NCBI GenBank assembly: GCA_027485855.1
Contig: JAIXQD010000020.1
Span: 1 to 64,000 of the forward strand
Direction of reading: 5' to 3'
Length of the DNA: 64,000 nucleotides
From: Rickettsiales bacterium
GTDB taxonomy: Bacteria; Pseudomonadota; Alphaproteobacteria; G027485855
Of this stretch, positions 9,707-18,991 are shown piece after piece. Below the pieces are notes generated by a model that did no database searches, had not been told where the DNA came from, and saw nothing but the letters and a program-made list of their open reading frames with translations. Position 1 is the stretch's first letter, and each line of letters opens with the position of its first letter. The translations under genes and the position numbers were made by a program.

Positions 9707-10903
9707 CTAGGCTTTGGGGATTATTTTGAGCAGTTCCGCCCGCGAAAGCACAAAGCCCGAGCGTAGCCAGCTATCTTCGAGCGCTTGCAAAATATGGCCT
9801 ATTTCGGGGCCGGTTTTCCAACCCGCTTGCAAAATATCCTGCCCCGTCAGCGGAAAAACCGGCTCTTGCCAGCTGTTAAAAATATCAACCATGGCTGTAT
9901 CAAGCGGGGTAACGCCATCGGCCATGCCCAATAGCCACCAACCGCGCACCAGCCTGTGCCCATAACGATAAAGCAAAGGCGGTAATTGCGTAGCTTCAGT
10001 GATAAAACCAGGTGGATTAAGCAAGGCCAACAGCTGTGTTTTATCGGCATTCGATAAACGCAAACGAGCGGCTAAGTTTTGCGCCACCTCAGCATCAAAA
10101 ATCAATGCGGCCAAGCGCAGCAACGCATCCTGAGTATCGTGTGGCAAAGCTATAAGGCGCGGCAAGCGCAGTGGGCTGGCCATATAGGGCAAGACAGCAT
10201 CAAGCAAGCGCGCTTCAGCCATGCTGGGCCACAAAGCGGCGATATTGGCTGCCAGCAGCATTTTTTGCAATTCTTGCCAAATGCGCTCACCGGACAAAAA
10301 TCCTATTTGCGCTTTGGCGGCCACACAAGCCTGCCACCCTTCTGGCTCAAAAGCCTGCCCAAAACGTGCCGAAAAGCGGCAAAAACGCAAAATGCGCAAA
10401 GCATCTTCGGCAATGCGTGTTGGCGCATCACCGACAAAACGCACACGCTGAGCGGCAAGGTCGGCAAGGCCGCCCACAGTGTCATAAACCTGCCCTTGCG
10501 CATCGGCATAAAGCGCATTGATGGTAAAATCGCGCCGTAGCGCATCTTCGGCAAAATCGGTGCTAAAGGCCACCACGGCATGGCGGCCATCGGTGGCAAC
10601 ATCACGCCTGAGTGTGGTTATTTCAACCGACACATCATTTTGCACCGCCGTTAATGTGCCATGCTCAATACCAGTTGGCTGCAAAGTAATATCGGCCAGC
10701 ACTGCTTGCATTTGCTGTGGGGTGGCGGTGGTGGCTAAATCAATGTCGCCCGGTGGCGCGCCCATCAGCAGGTCACGCACCATGCCACCTGCAAAGCGAG
10801 TTTCAAAACCCGCGGCCACGAGCCGCAACAGCACATCGCGCGCAAAGCCCGTTTGCCAAGAGGCGTGCGGTGGTAAAAGACTCATCGCCATAAGCTTGTT
10901 CAT
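9707..10903 (-). CDS. cca: CCA tRNA nucleotidyltransferase (poly(A) polymerase family)
   Basis: Adds or repairs the 3' CCA of tRNAs. The 398-residue protein begins with the class II nucleotidyltransferase head: RFAGGMVRDLLMG, then the catalytic DIDLATTATP (two Asp metal ligands). Next are a strand-loop with TLRRDVATDGRHA, the RRDFTINAL motif and the neck RIAEDALRILRFCRFSARFG. The C-terminal part is the alphaproteobacterial all-helical domain with no HD phosphohydrolase motif. Its start overlaps the Nudix stop by ATGA, so DUF1285-Nudix-cca is one coupled operon. Both tRNA genes in the window already encode CCA, so the role here is probably repair plus tRNAs lacking it. Confidence 0.93.
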   Translation of the reverse strand: MNKLMAMSLLPPHASWQTGFARDVLLRLVAAGFETRFAGGMVRDLLMGAPPGDIDLATTATPQQMQAVLADITLQPTGIEHGTLTAVQNDVSVEITTLRRDVATDGRHAVVAFSTDFAEDALRRDFTINALYADAQGQVYDTVGGLADLAAQRVRFVGDAPTRIAEDALRILRFCRFSARFGQAFEPEGWQACVAAKAQIGFLSGERIWQELQKMLLAANIAALWPSMAEARLLDAVLPYMASPLRLPRLIALPHDTQDALLRLAALIFDAEVAQNLAARLRLSNADKTQLLALLNPPGFITEATQLPPLLYRYGHRLVRGWWLLGMADGVTPLDTAMVDIFNSWQEPVFPLTGQDILQAGWKTGPEIGHILQALEDSWLRSGFVLSRAELLKIIPKA

Positions 10904-11574
10904 TTTGGTTTGTTGGCTTGCAGTTGCTGGCTAAAGCTTGGCTGTTGCGGCCTTGTGGGCTCGGTCAGAATATCCACCAATTGCAGCAGCATACCCGCCG
11001 TGGCGCCCCATATCTCTCTTGGTGTGCCATTGGCCGATACTGTTTTAAAACTATAAAAATAGCGTGGCGCTCCTTCTAAAACGCGGCTCTCAATGCGCCA
11101 ATTTTGTTGCTGCAAAATCGCGCTCATCGGCACCGTAAAAATTTCAGCCACTTCAAGCGGGTCGGGCTTGAGTGTAAAAGGCGGCTCGACAAAAGCCACA
11201 ACCGGTGTCACCAACACGCCAAAGCGCGTGCGATAAGGCGAGAGGCGACCCAACGGCGTCACACAGCTTGCGGCAATGCCGGTTTCCTCGGTGGTTTCGC
11301 GCAGGGCCGCTTGCTCGGCAGTTTCGCCCGCTTCAATGCCGCCACCGGCAAAACTAATTTGCCCCGCATGTTGGCGCAAATGACTGGCGCGCAGCGTAAA
11401 CAAAATCTCTGGCTCGGGCTGGCTATTGATCATCGCCACCAACACCGCCGCATGACGCTGTGGCGCAGGCGGCGTAATGCCTGCATTCAGGTCAAAGTCT
11501 GAACGCTCGGGCGCTGTTGCGGCCAAAGGCAAAGCTTGCTGCAAAGTTTTTTCTATAAAATCCCGAGTGACCAA
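10900..11574 (-). CDS. Nudix hydrolase, probable CoA pyrophosphatase
   Basis: A 224-residue protein with an intact Nudix box at about residues 76-98: GGIEAGE, then RETTEETGI, keeping all catalytic Glu and Arg. It is preceded by ISFAGG and followed by LSPYRTRFGVLVTPVVAFV, the arrangement of the NUDT7/NUDT8 CoA diphosphatase group (YeaB-like), which would trim CoA to phosphopantetheine. The longest sensible start is a TTG at 11574, inside the last codons of the DUF1285 gene and four bases after a G-run that could serve as ribosome site. The stop overlaps cca's ATG (ATGA). Confidence 0.87.
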   Translation of the reverse strand: MVTRDFIEKTLQQALPLAATAPERSDFDLNAGITPPAPQRHAAVLVAMINSQPEPEILFTLRASHLRQHAGQISFAGGGIEAGETAEQAALRETTEETGIAASCVTPLGRLSPYRTRFGVLVTPVVAFVEPPFTLKPDPLEVAEIFTVPMSAILQQQNWRIESRVLEGAPRYFYSFKTVSANGTPREIWGATAGMLLQLVDILTEPTRPQQPSFSQQLQANKPK

Positions 11575-12101
11575 AACACCCCCCGACTGGTTATGCCAAC
11601 GGCGCTGCGTTGTGGTGCGGCGATATCGGGCCGCGTTTCGGCCTGCTGCAATAAATCGTAAAAAACATTACGATGCAATCTGGCCCAAATGCCAGCCCGC
11701 AGCAAAACATAGGGGCGCAGTTCACCGCTGGCATCGGCCTTAAGCACCAGTGGATTTTGTGGCGACACCACCACATGCTCGTCGCTATTGGTGCGACAAG
11801 CTAAACCATCGGCATCCAGATGCGCCTCAACAATCAGCAGCGGCGCATCGGCGACAGCAATGCGGCATTTCTCGGCAGGCGTGACAATCCAATGCTGGCC
11901 CTGCTCATCTTGCACAAGACAGCGGGCAAACAAGCGCACCAAAGCCTCGCGCTGAAACGGGCTATCGCCCTGCCACCATTGCCCCTCCGCATCGATACGC
12001 ATCGGCGGGCCATCGGCAGAAACATCGCGCTGATGGGCCAAAGCAAAGGGCGGGCCCTTTTTTGTGCCCGAAAGCGCATCTGGGGCATTTAGTGAATTCA
12101 T
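11553..12101 (-). CDS. DUF1285 family protein
   Basis: A 182-residue protein matching my recollection of the proteobacterial DUF1285 family. Characteristic stretches are MRIDAEGQWWQGDSPFQRE, LVRLFARCLVQDEQGQHWIVTPAEK, LIVEAHLD, and the C-terminal LRPYVLLRAGIWARLHRNVFYDL. Members are small beta-rich cytosolic proteins without established function, often beside a Nudix and a CCA transferase gene as here. The first 30 residues (MNSLNAPDALSGTKKG) are probably disordered. It overlaps the Nudix start by 22 bases. The divergent moxR operon begins 80 bases upstream. Confidence 0.85.
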   Translation of the reverse strand: MNSLNAPDALSGTKKGPPFALAHQRDVSADGPPMRIDAEGQWWQGDSPFQREALVRLFARCLVQDEQGQHWIVTPAEKCRIAVADAPLLIVEAHLDADGLACRTNSDEHVVVSPQNPLVLKADASGELRPYVLLRAGIWARLHRNVFYDLLQQAETRPDIAAPQRSAVGITSRGVFWSLGIL

Positions 12102-12181
12102 AATTTCAGTTAAGCTGATGTGTCGATTCTTCGCAAGCCTGCTTTTGCCCTTAAACTGCTCTCAAACTAACGGATAACCCA

Positions 12182-13171
12182 ATGACTCTGCGTCAAACCA
12201 CCCCCACCGCCGAACTCATGCCCAGCATCGAGCGCGCGCAGCAAAATCTGCAAGATATTCGCCACGCTTTACGGCGCGAGATTTTTGGGCAAGAGCGGGT
12301 GATTGATTTGGCCTTGTTGTCGCTTTTGGCTTGTGGTCATGCGCTGTTTATTGGCGTACCGGGTTTGGCCAAAACAAAATTAGTGACCAGCCTTGGTGTG
12401 GTGTTGGGGCTTGATTGCAAACGGGTACAATGCACGCCCGATTTATTACCCGCCGATATTATTGGCTCGGAAGTTTTAGAAGAGCAAAATGGTCAGCGCA
12501 GTTTTCGTTTTGTCAAAGGGCCGGTCTTTACCCAATTACTGATGGCCGACGAAATTAATCGTGCCAGCCCACGCACGCAATCGGCGCTGCTGCAAGCCAT
12601 GCAAGAGCAGCAAGTGACAGTGGCCGGCCATGATTATGCCTTGCCGCAACCTTTTCATGTGCTAGCCACGCAAAACCCGCTTGAGCAAGAAGGCACCTAC
12701 CCACTGCCCGAAGCGCAGCTCGATCGGTTTTTGCTGCACATCAATGTCGGCTATCCTGAACGCGCGGCCGAGAAACACATGCTGATGCACAACGCCCAAA
12801 GCCAGCTGCGCCCACTGAGCAACGCCAGCATTCTGCAAGAATGGCAGCAGCTCACACAGCTTTTGCCTGTGGGCGATTCTGTGCTTGAAGCAATTTTAAC
12901 TTTGGTGCGCAATGCCCGCCCGGAAAGCAGCCCTGTGCAGCAAGTGCAGCAATGGGTCAGCTGGGGGCCGGGCCCACGTGCCGCACAAGCGCTGTTGCAG
13001 GCCTCACGCGCGCAAGCATTGCTGCAAGGCCGCTTAAGCCCCTCTGTCGATGATGTGCTAAGTTTGGCCGAGCCGGTTTTGGCGCACCGGATGAGCTTAT
13101 CCTTTGCCGCACGTGCCGATGGCGTAAAAATTGCCGATGTGTTGCAGCAAGTGGCGCTTGTGCTGCGTTAA
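12182..13171 (+). CDS. MoxR-type AAA+ ATPase
   Basis: A 329-residue AAA+ chaperone-like ATPase of the MoxR/RavA clade. Walker A is GVPGLAKTKL (about 58-67). The Walker B region is LLMADEINRASPRTQSALLQ, followed by the sensor ATQNPLEQEGTYPLPEAQLDRF, all diagnostic of MoxR. The C-terminal lid follows. MoxR ATPases are typically encoded beside DUF58 and BatA/BatB-like proteins and are thought to remodel or insert metal into client complexes; the client here is not evident. First gene of a five-gene plus-strand run. DUF58 starts three bases after its stop. Confidence 0.93.
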   Translation: MTLRQTTPTAELMPSIERAQQNLQDIRHALRREIFGQERVIDLALLSLLACGHALFIGVPGLAKTKLVTSLGVVLGLDCKRVQCTPDLLPADIIGSEVLEEQNGQRSFRFVKGPVFTQLLMADEINRASPRTQSALLQAMQEQQVTVAGHDYALPQPFHVLATQNPLEQEGTYPLPEAQLDRFLLHINVGYPERAAEKHMLMHNAQSQLRPLSNASILQEWQQLTQLLPVGDSVLEAILTLVRNARPESSPVQQVQQWVSWGPGPRAAQALLQASRAQALLQGRLSPSVDDVLSLAEPVLAHRMSLSFAARADGVKIADVLQQVALVLR

Positions 13172-13174
13172 AAA

Positions 13175-14080
13175 ATGCTACCGGCCTTACAAAAATTTTT
13201 ACGCACGCTGGTGCCGGCGCCACCCACGGCCCCTAACCTTGTCAGCGCCGCACAATTAGCCGCAACTTGGCCAGCACTGCAAGTGCAAGCAGCGCAACTT
13301 GCTGAAGGCGTGCGGGCGGGCACCCATGGCCGTAGGCGCTCTGGCATGGGCGAGCAATTTTGGCAATTTCGCCCTTATCAAAGCCATGATTTGCCCAACC
13401 GCATCGATTGGAAAAAATCTGCCCGCAGCGATAATTTATATCTGCGCGAGCAAGAGCAGCAAATTGCGCAAACCGTGCAGCTGTGGGTAGCGCAACATGC
13501 TGGCTTTGATTGGCACAGCAACAACAACCTACCGCATAAAAGCAGCAGAGCAGCTTTATTAGCTTTGGCTTTGGCTTTATTGCTGCAAGCGGGTGGTGAG
13601 CGGGTTGGTTATATGGGCGCGCCCGCTGTGCCCACAGCACAATTCACTACACAACTGCTTAAAATCCTATCGGCAAAAAATGCGGTGACGGCCGAGCAAG
13701 ATTGGCCGCACTTAACCGCCCCCATGCGCAGCACAGTGGTGTTGTTCACCGATGGGCTGATGCCCGCCGCCAGCATTGCGCCATTTTTTGCCCAATGTGT
13801 CAGCCGCAATTACAAAGGGGTATTGGTGCAAATTATTGACCCCGCCGAGATTGACTTTCCCTATCGGGGGCGGGTTGAGTTTTGGTCGCCCGAATTGCTT
13901 GAGCATACTGTGCTGAATAACGCTGCCGCCGAGCGTGCGGCCTATCAGCATGCCTTTGCTAAACAGCAAGCCCTACTACAAACCGCCGCCAATGCTGCTG
14001 GTTTTGGCTTTATCCAACACCGCACCGATCAACCCGCCAGCACGGCGTTATTATGGTTGCAGCAAAGGTTGCAAGCATGA
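13175..14080 (+). CDS. DUF58 domain protein, MoxR partner
   Basis: A 301-residue protein. The DUF58 signature is clear: RRSGMGEQFWQFRPYQSHD, then NRIDWKKSARSDNLYLREQE. The region after it has a von Willebrand A-like alternation, including TVVLFTDGLMP near residue 188. It lacks the N-terminal transmembrane pair of many DUF58 proteins, so it is probably cytosolic. Such proteins accompany MoxR ATPases and are presumed adaptors. The downstream ORF begins on the ATGA overlapping this stop, indicating coupled translation. Confidence 0.88.
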   Translation: MLPALQKFLRTLVPAPPTAPNLVSAAQLAATWPALQVQAAQLAEGVRAGTHGRRRSGMGEQFWQFRPYQSHDLPNRIDWKKSARSDNLYLREQEQQIAQTVQLWVAQHAGFDWHSNNNLPHKSSRAALLALALALLLQAGGERVGYMGAPAVPTAQFTTQLLKILSAKNAVTAEQDWPHLTAPMRSTVVLFTDGLMPAASIAPFFAQCVSRNYKGVLVQIIDPAEIDFPYRGRVEFWSPELLEHTVLNNAAAERAAYQHAFAKQQALLQTAANAAGFGFIQHRTDQPASTALLWLQQRLQA

Positions 14081-16815
14081 ACTGGGTGCATAATCTTTGG
14101 CAGAATTATTTTACAAGTCAGCCGATTATATTCGCCGAGCCGTTAGTGTTGCTGCTATTATTGCTGCTGCCGCTATTATGGTGGCTGGTGCGCGCTACGC
14201 CCCCTGCGCCACAGCGGCTTATCTTTCCGGCTTGGCGGTTGGTGGCCGACCTATCGCCGCAGCGGCATGTGCCAACACAAACCCCATGGTGGTTACTGCT
14301 ACTGCGCTTGTTATTGGTGAGCACGCTTATTTTCGCGCTGGCCCGCCCCATTTTGCATCACGACACCCCATTGCCGGGCAATAACCCGCTGCTGGTAGTG
14401 ATTAACAATAGCTGGAGCAGCGCCCAAAAATGGCCCGAAAAAATTGATAAAATCGAAAATCTGCTGCGTGCGGCCGCGCGCACAGACCGCCCGGTTTATT
14501 TGCTGCCACTGGCAGCAAGCGGGCCAGAGACAGCAACGACAATCGCCCCCCTCACCGCACAGCAAGCGTTGGCTATGGTGCAGCAAATGCAGCCGCAACC
14601 TTGGCTCACCGATGTTGCCAGCCTTATCCCCGCGCTAGAAAATATTCCTGATGTCACAACAGTGCTGTTTCGCAGCCCCGCCGGCATGGATGATGCAATG
14701 CGCTTGCTTAGTCTATTACAAAAAAAGGGCGAGGTTTTTGTGCACACTGATGATGCGCAAATCCAGTGGCTCACCCATGCCGAGCAACATAATGAAGGCC
14801 TGCTGCTCAATGTGCAGCGTCTTTATAATAACAAGGCTGAGAATTTTACTTTGCTCGCCCGCGACAAATCTTCGCGCGAAATTATGCGCAGCGATGGCAG
14901 CTTTGCCGCTGGCGAAAGCGAAACCACAGCCCTGCTGCGCTTGCCTGCACATTTGCGCCATGATGCAAGGCAGGTTGAAATTATCGGTGCCACCCATGCT
15001 GGCGGCGTTTATTATTTTGATTTACGCACACAGCGCCCGCTGGTTGGCATTATTGCCCCGCCCACACAAACGCAACCGCTTTTGGCGGAAAGCTATTATA
15101 TCAGCAAGGCCCTAACGGGTTTGGCTGAAACACGCAGCGGCTCGGTTGCCGAGCTGTTGGCCGCCAAGGCCGGGTTATTGGTGCAAACTGATAGCGCCAG
15201 CCTTACCGCCGATGATTATACCGCGCTGACCGAATTTGTAAAAAAAGGCGGGGTGCTGATTAAATTTGCCGGCACGCAAACGGCGGCCAATGCCGCCAAC
15301 GACCCGCTTTTGCCCGTGCGGCTTACTGGCCGTGTGCGCGATTTGCAAGGGGCGCTCAGCTGGGGCGAGCCGCTGGCCATTGGTCATTTTACCGCCAGCA
15401 GCCCGCTTGCTGGCCTTGTGGCTCCGCCCGAATTGCGCATTCGTCGCCAAACTCTGGCCGACCCCAGCGATCCTGCGCTCAGTAGCCGTGTGTGGGCCAG
15501 CCTCAGCGATGGCACACCGCTTATAACTGCACGCAATAAAGATTTAGGCATGCTGGTTATGGTGCATCTGGCCGCCACACCCAATTGGTCGGACTTGCCC
15601 TTGGCGGGGCTCTTTATCCAGCTTTGGCCGCGCCTGTTAGATTTATCTATGGGGCAGCACGCGCCCTCGCCCGAGCAAATGCAAAGCCCCTATCTGCTTA
15701 TTGATGGCACAGGGCAATTGCGCCGCCCGCAAGGCTGGGAACCACCGCTGAGCGCCAATAGCCAAGAGCCGCCAAGCCCCAAAGCGCCGCCGGGGCTTTA
15801 TGGCGTCAATGAGCAACCCAGCTTTGCCCGCAATTTAGGCGAGGCGCTGGCGCTATCTAAAACCATCACCAGGCAACCCGCCCCCCTGCCCGATAGCGTT
15901 GAGGTTTATAATCCTATAACGCAAGAGCTTGATTTGCGCCCATGGTTGCTGTGGTTGGGCCTGTGTCTTTTGCTGCTTGATGGCGCCTTGGCGCTGCTGC
16001 TGACGGGCCAGTGGACGGCCTATAAGGGGTCAGCCTATAAGGGCGCGGCCTCTAAAAAAACCATGCTTCTCTTGCTGCTGCTGTGCTGGCCGCATGAGGC
16101 CATGGCCAGCAATAATGCCCGCGCCACAGCGGCGCTGGCTAGCAGTAATACTTTACTGGGCTATGTCGTAACAGGTGATAGCACCACCGATAATAAAAGT
16201 CAGGCCGGGCTTAAAGCTTTGGCGCAAGCGATTACGGCGCGCACATCGGTCAGTGCGGTGCAGGTGGTGCCCATCCGCCTTGGGCAAGATGCCTTGCCAC
16301 TGCTCAGCCTGCTTTATTGGCAAATGACCCCCACCCAAGCGCCGCTGGGTAATATCGAGGCGCAAAGGCTTAGTCATTATGTGCAGCAAGGCGGCATGCT
16401 GCTGCTTGATTTGGCAACGCTCGCCCCCGCCGCACCCGATGCCGTGCTTAATTTAACCGCAGCACCCATCATGCAGCGTGTGTTAAGCAGCGCTGCCTTG
16501 CCGCCGCTTTCGCCCCTGCCGCCCAAACATGTCTTGCTGCAAAGCTTTTATCTGCTGCATGATTGCACCGGGCGCTTTAGCGGCAACCAAATTTGGGGCG
16601 TCAGCCCAGATGCCCTCCCCGAAGATGGCGTCAGCAACATCATTTTAGGCAGCCACGATTGGGCGGGCGGCTGGCAAGAGGCCGTGCAATCGCCCAGCAA
16701 AGCAGGCGAGCTGGCTTTGCGCTGTGGTGTCAATATTCTGCTTTATGCGCTCACCGGCACATATAAAGCCGACCAGCAGCATCTGCCGGCTATTTTAGAG
16801 CGGTTGCAACAATGA
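14077..16815 (+). CDS. BatA-like membrane protein with C-terminal DUF4159 domain
   Basis: A 912-residue protein starting at the ATG that overlaps the DUF58 stop. An N-terminal region with two membrane helices (around 15-40 and 70-90) matches the aerotolerance/BatA N-terminal domain, including PLLWWLV and a LPGNNPLLVVINNS segment. A long periplasmic part follows. A helix near 625-645, a short second hydrophobic stretch ending HEAMA, and a C-terminal domain (about 690-912) starting LLGYVVTGDS complete it. That last domain contains YVQQGGMLLLD and HDCTGRFSGNQIWG, typical of DUF4159. Probably forms an envelope complex with the next gene product under MoxR control. Confidence 0.84.
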   Translation: MNWVHNLWQNYFTSQPIIFAEPLVLLLLLLLPLLWWLVRATPPAPQRLIFPAWRLVADLSPQRHVPTQTPWWLLLLRLLLVSTLIFALARPILHHDTPLPGNNPLLVVINNSWSSAQKWPEKIDKIENLLRAAARTDRPVYLLPLAASGPETATTIAPLTAQQALAMVQQMQPQPWLTDVASLIPALENIPDVTTVLFRSPAGMDDAMRLLSLLQKKGEVFVHTDDAQIQWLTHAEQHNEGLLLNVQRLYNNKAENFTLLARDKSSREIMRSDGSFAAGESETTALLRLPAHLRHDARQVEIIGATHAGGVYYFDLRTQRPLVGIIAPPTQTQPLLAESYYISKALTGLAETRSGSVAELLAAKAGLLVQTDSASLTADDYTALTEFVKKGGVLIKFAGTQTAANAANDPLLPVRLTGRVRDLQGALSWGEPLAIGHFTASSPLAGLVAPPELRIRRQTLADPSDPALSSRVWASLSDGTPLITARNKDLGMLVMVHLAATPNWSDLPLAGLFIQLWPRLLDLSMGQHAPSPEQMQSPYLLIDGTGQLRRPQGWEPPLSANSQEPPSPKAPPGLYGVNEQPSFARNLGEALALSKTITRQPAPLPDSVEVYNPITQELDLRPWLLWLGLCLLLLDGALALLLTGQWTAYKGSAYKGAASKKTMLLLLLLCWPHEAMASNNARATAALASSNTLLGYVVTGDSTTDNKSQAGLKALAQAITARTSVSAVQVVPIRLGQDALPLLSLLYWQMTPTQAPLGNIEAQRLSHYVQQGGMLLLDLATLAPAAPDAVLNLTAAPIMQRVLSSAALPPLSPLPPKHVLLQSFYLLHDCTGRFSGNQIWGVSPDALPEDGVSNIILGSHDWAGGWQEAVQSPSKAGELALRCGVNILLYALTGTYKADQQHLPAILERLQQ

Positions 16816-18890
16816 ACACCGCGCACATCATCTATCAATTCACCCCTGAATTGCTGCTTGACCCACAGCTGCCCGCGGGCTTGCTCAGCCTCAGTGCGGC
16901 AGCAACCATTTTTTATCTGCTGCTGGCGGCGTTGCTTAAACAGCGCAGTTTTGGCTGGCGGCTTTTTGCCTTGGCCGCGCTGTGGCTGGTGATGCTTAAC
17001 CCGTCGCTCTCTTTTGCCGAGAAGCGCCCGCTGCCCGATATTGTGGTGTTGCTGCGCGATGATACCCTATCCAATAAATTAGGCCCCCGCCACACGCAAA
17101 CCGAGCAAGCGGTGGCTCAGCTTAAGCTACAACTGTCCGCCGATAACAGCTTACAATTGCACGAAGCTACCTTAAGCGGGCAAAACCGCAGCGAACTTGG
17201 CGCCTTATTGCAAAAGCTCGATAGCGAGATATCCGCCACAAGGCGGGCGGGCGTGATTATTGTGGGTGATGGCCAATATCACGACCTGAACGAATTGCCC
17301 GAAAAACTCGGCAAGGCATTTGGTCCTGTGCACTTGCTGCTGACGGGCCGCCCGCAAGAGACCGACCGCGTACTGCAATTGGTGCAAGCGCCGCTTTATG
17401 CCAAGGTGGGGCAAAGCGTGAGCGCCATGGTGCGCATCGATGATGTGGGCGCGCCGTCTGCCAGCAACACCGTGCCGCTCACCATTAAACAAGAGGGCGA
17501 ACCAGACCAAAATATTACCGCCACCATTGGCCGCGACACACAAATACAAATCAAGCTGCCGCATGCGGGGCGCAGTGTGATAGAGGTCACTGCCGCCGCC
17601 CGCGATGATGAAATGACCACGCTCAATAACAGCGTTAGCTTTAGCCTGTCTGGGGTGCGCGACCAACTTAAAGTGCTGCTTATTTCGGGCGAGCCCTATG
17701 CGGGTCTGCGGGCGTGGCGGCATTTGCTTAAACTTGATCCTGCGGTGAATTTGGTGCATTTCACCATTTTGCGCGCACCCGACCAGCCATTATCGGCACC
17801 AACGCAAGAGATGTCGCTTATTCCCTTTCCGGCGGAAGAGCTGTTCACCACGCGCCTTAAAGATTTTGATTTAGTGATTTTTGACCGTTTCCGCTTTACC
17901 GGATTTTTACCGCAAAGCTATTACGACAACCTGGCCAGCTTCGTTGAAAATGGCGGCGCTTTGCTTGATACCAGCGGCGCATTAATGGCAACCTCGCTAA
18001 ACAGCCTTTTACCGACCGACATCCAGGGCAGCACAAATGCGCGCAGTTTCCGCCCCACCATTGCTGACGCGGCACAACAGCACCCGATTATTGCGCCGTT
18101 ACTGCCCGCTTTACGGCGCGCTAATTTAGGGGTATGGGCCAGCGCCTTTCCGGCAACAGCCAAGCCCGATAGCACCACATTGCTCACGCGCGGCCAAAAT
18201 GATGAGCCGCTGTTAGTTATTGCCAATGCGCAAAAAGGCCGCGTGGCACAAATTTTGTCGGACAATATCTGGTTTTGGACTCGCGGCTATGATGGCGGCG
18301 GCCCCGCGCTTGAATTAATGCGTCGTCTGCTACACTGGCTGCTGCGCGAACCCGAGCTAGAGCCCGAGCAGCTTAGTCTTAAAAGCGCCGGCGACCAACT
18401 GCTTATGCGTTGGCAAAGCCAAGCACAAGCATCGCCACCCATTCTCAAACTGACGTCACCAGGTGGGCAAAGCCTCGATGTGCCATTACAAAAAGCGCCC
18501 GATGGCAGCTGGCAAGCCAGCGCCACAGCCGAGCGCCCCGGGCTTTATCGCTTAACTGACGGCACGCAAGAGGCCATGGCCATTTTAGGCGAGCCAGACG
18601 CGCCTGAGCTACGCGAGCTCGTAGCCACGCCCGATAAAATGCAAAAGCTGTTCGATGCTAGTGGTGGCGGCTATTTATGGTGGCAGCAAGATGGCGCCAA
18701 CCTAAAACTAGAGCGCGTTTCAAACGGCAGCCGCGCCCATGGCAAGGGCTGGTTTGGCCTTATAAAACATAATGAATTTGCCATTATAGGCAGCAAACCC
18801 GCACCCGCCTTGCCAGCTTTGCTGGTGGCCTTATTGCTTTTAGCGGCGCTGCTATGGTCTTGGAAAAAAGAAGGCACACAAAAAATATAG
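16812..18890 (+). CDS. Large envelope protein with glutamine-amidotransferase-like fold
   Basis: A 692-residue protein, overlapping the previous gene by ATGA. Two N-terminal helices (about 24-43 and 50-68) resemble the paired anchor of BatA-type proteins. The periplasmic body includes a VLLISGEPYAGLRAWRHLLK segment and a FDLVIFDRF ... FVENGGALLDTSG segment, the layout of the membrane-anchored class I glutamine-amidotransferase-like family found with MoxR/DUF58/DUF4159. No catalytic Cys-His pair is evident. The C-terminus has a single anchor (about 668-685) and a short lysine-rich tail. Function is unknown; the operon context implies an envelope stress or assembly complex. Confidence 0.8.
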   Translation: MNTAHIIYQFTPELLLDPQLPAGLLSLSAAATIFYLLLAALLKQRSFGWRLFALAALWLVMLNPSLSFAEKRPLPDIVVLLRDDTLSNKLGPRHTQTEQAVAQLKLQLSADNSLQLHEATLSGQNRSELGALLQKLDSEISATRRAGVIIVGDGQYHDLNELPEKLGKAFGPVHLLLTGRPQETDRVLQLVQAPLYAKVGQSVSAMVRIDDVGAPSASNTVPLTIKQEGEPDQNITATIGRDTQIQIKLPHAGRSVIEVTAAARDDEMTTLNNSVSFSLSGVRDQLKVLLISGEPYAGLRAWRHLLKLDPAVNLVHFTILRAPDQPLSAPTQEMSLIPFPAEELFTTRLKDFDLVIFDRFRFTGFLPQSYYDNLASFVENGGALLDTSGALMATSLNSLLPTDIQGSTNARSFRPTIADAAQQHPIIAPLLPALRRANLGVWASAFPATAKPDSTTLLTRGQNDEPLLVIANAQKGRVAQILSDNIWFWTRGYDGGGPALELMRRLLHWLLREPELEPEQLSLKSAGDQLLMRWQSQAQASPPILKLTSPGGQSLDVPLQKAPDGSWQASATAERPGLYRLTDGTQEAMAILGEPDAPELRELVATPDKMQKLFDASGGGYLWWQQDGANLKLERVSNGSRAHGKGWFGLIKHNEFAIIGSKPAPALPALLVALLLLAALLWSWKKEGTQKI

Positions 18891-18991
18891 GCCTGAAATG
18901 TAAGCTGGCAGATATTGGCTTGCGTCTCCCGCAACTAAATTAACCATTATTTTTGTATCTGCCTATCATTTCGATATGCTATATATTTTCT

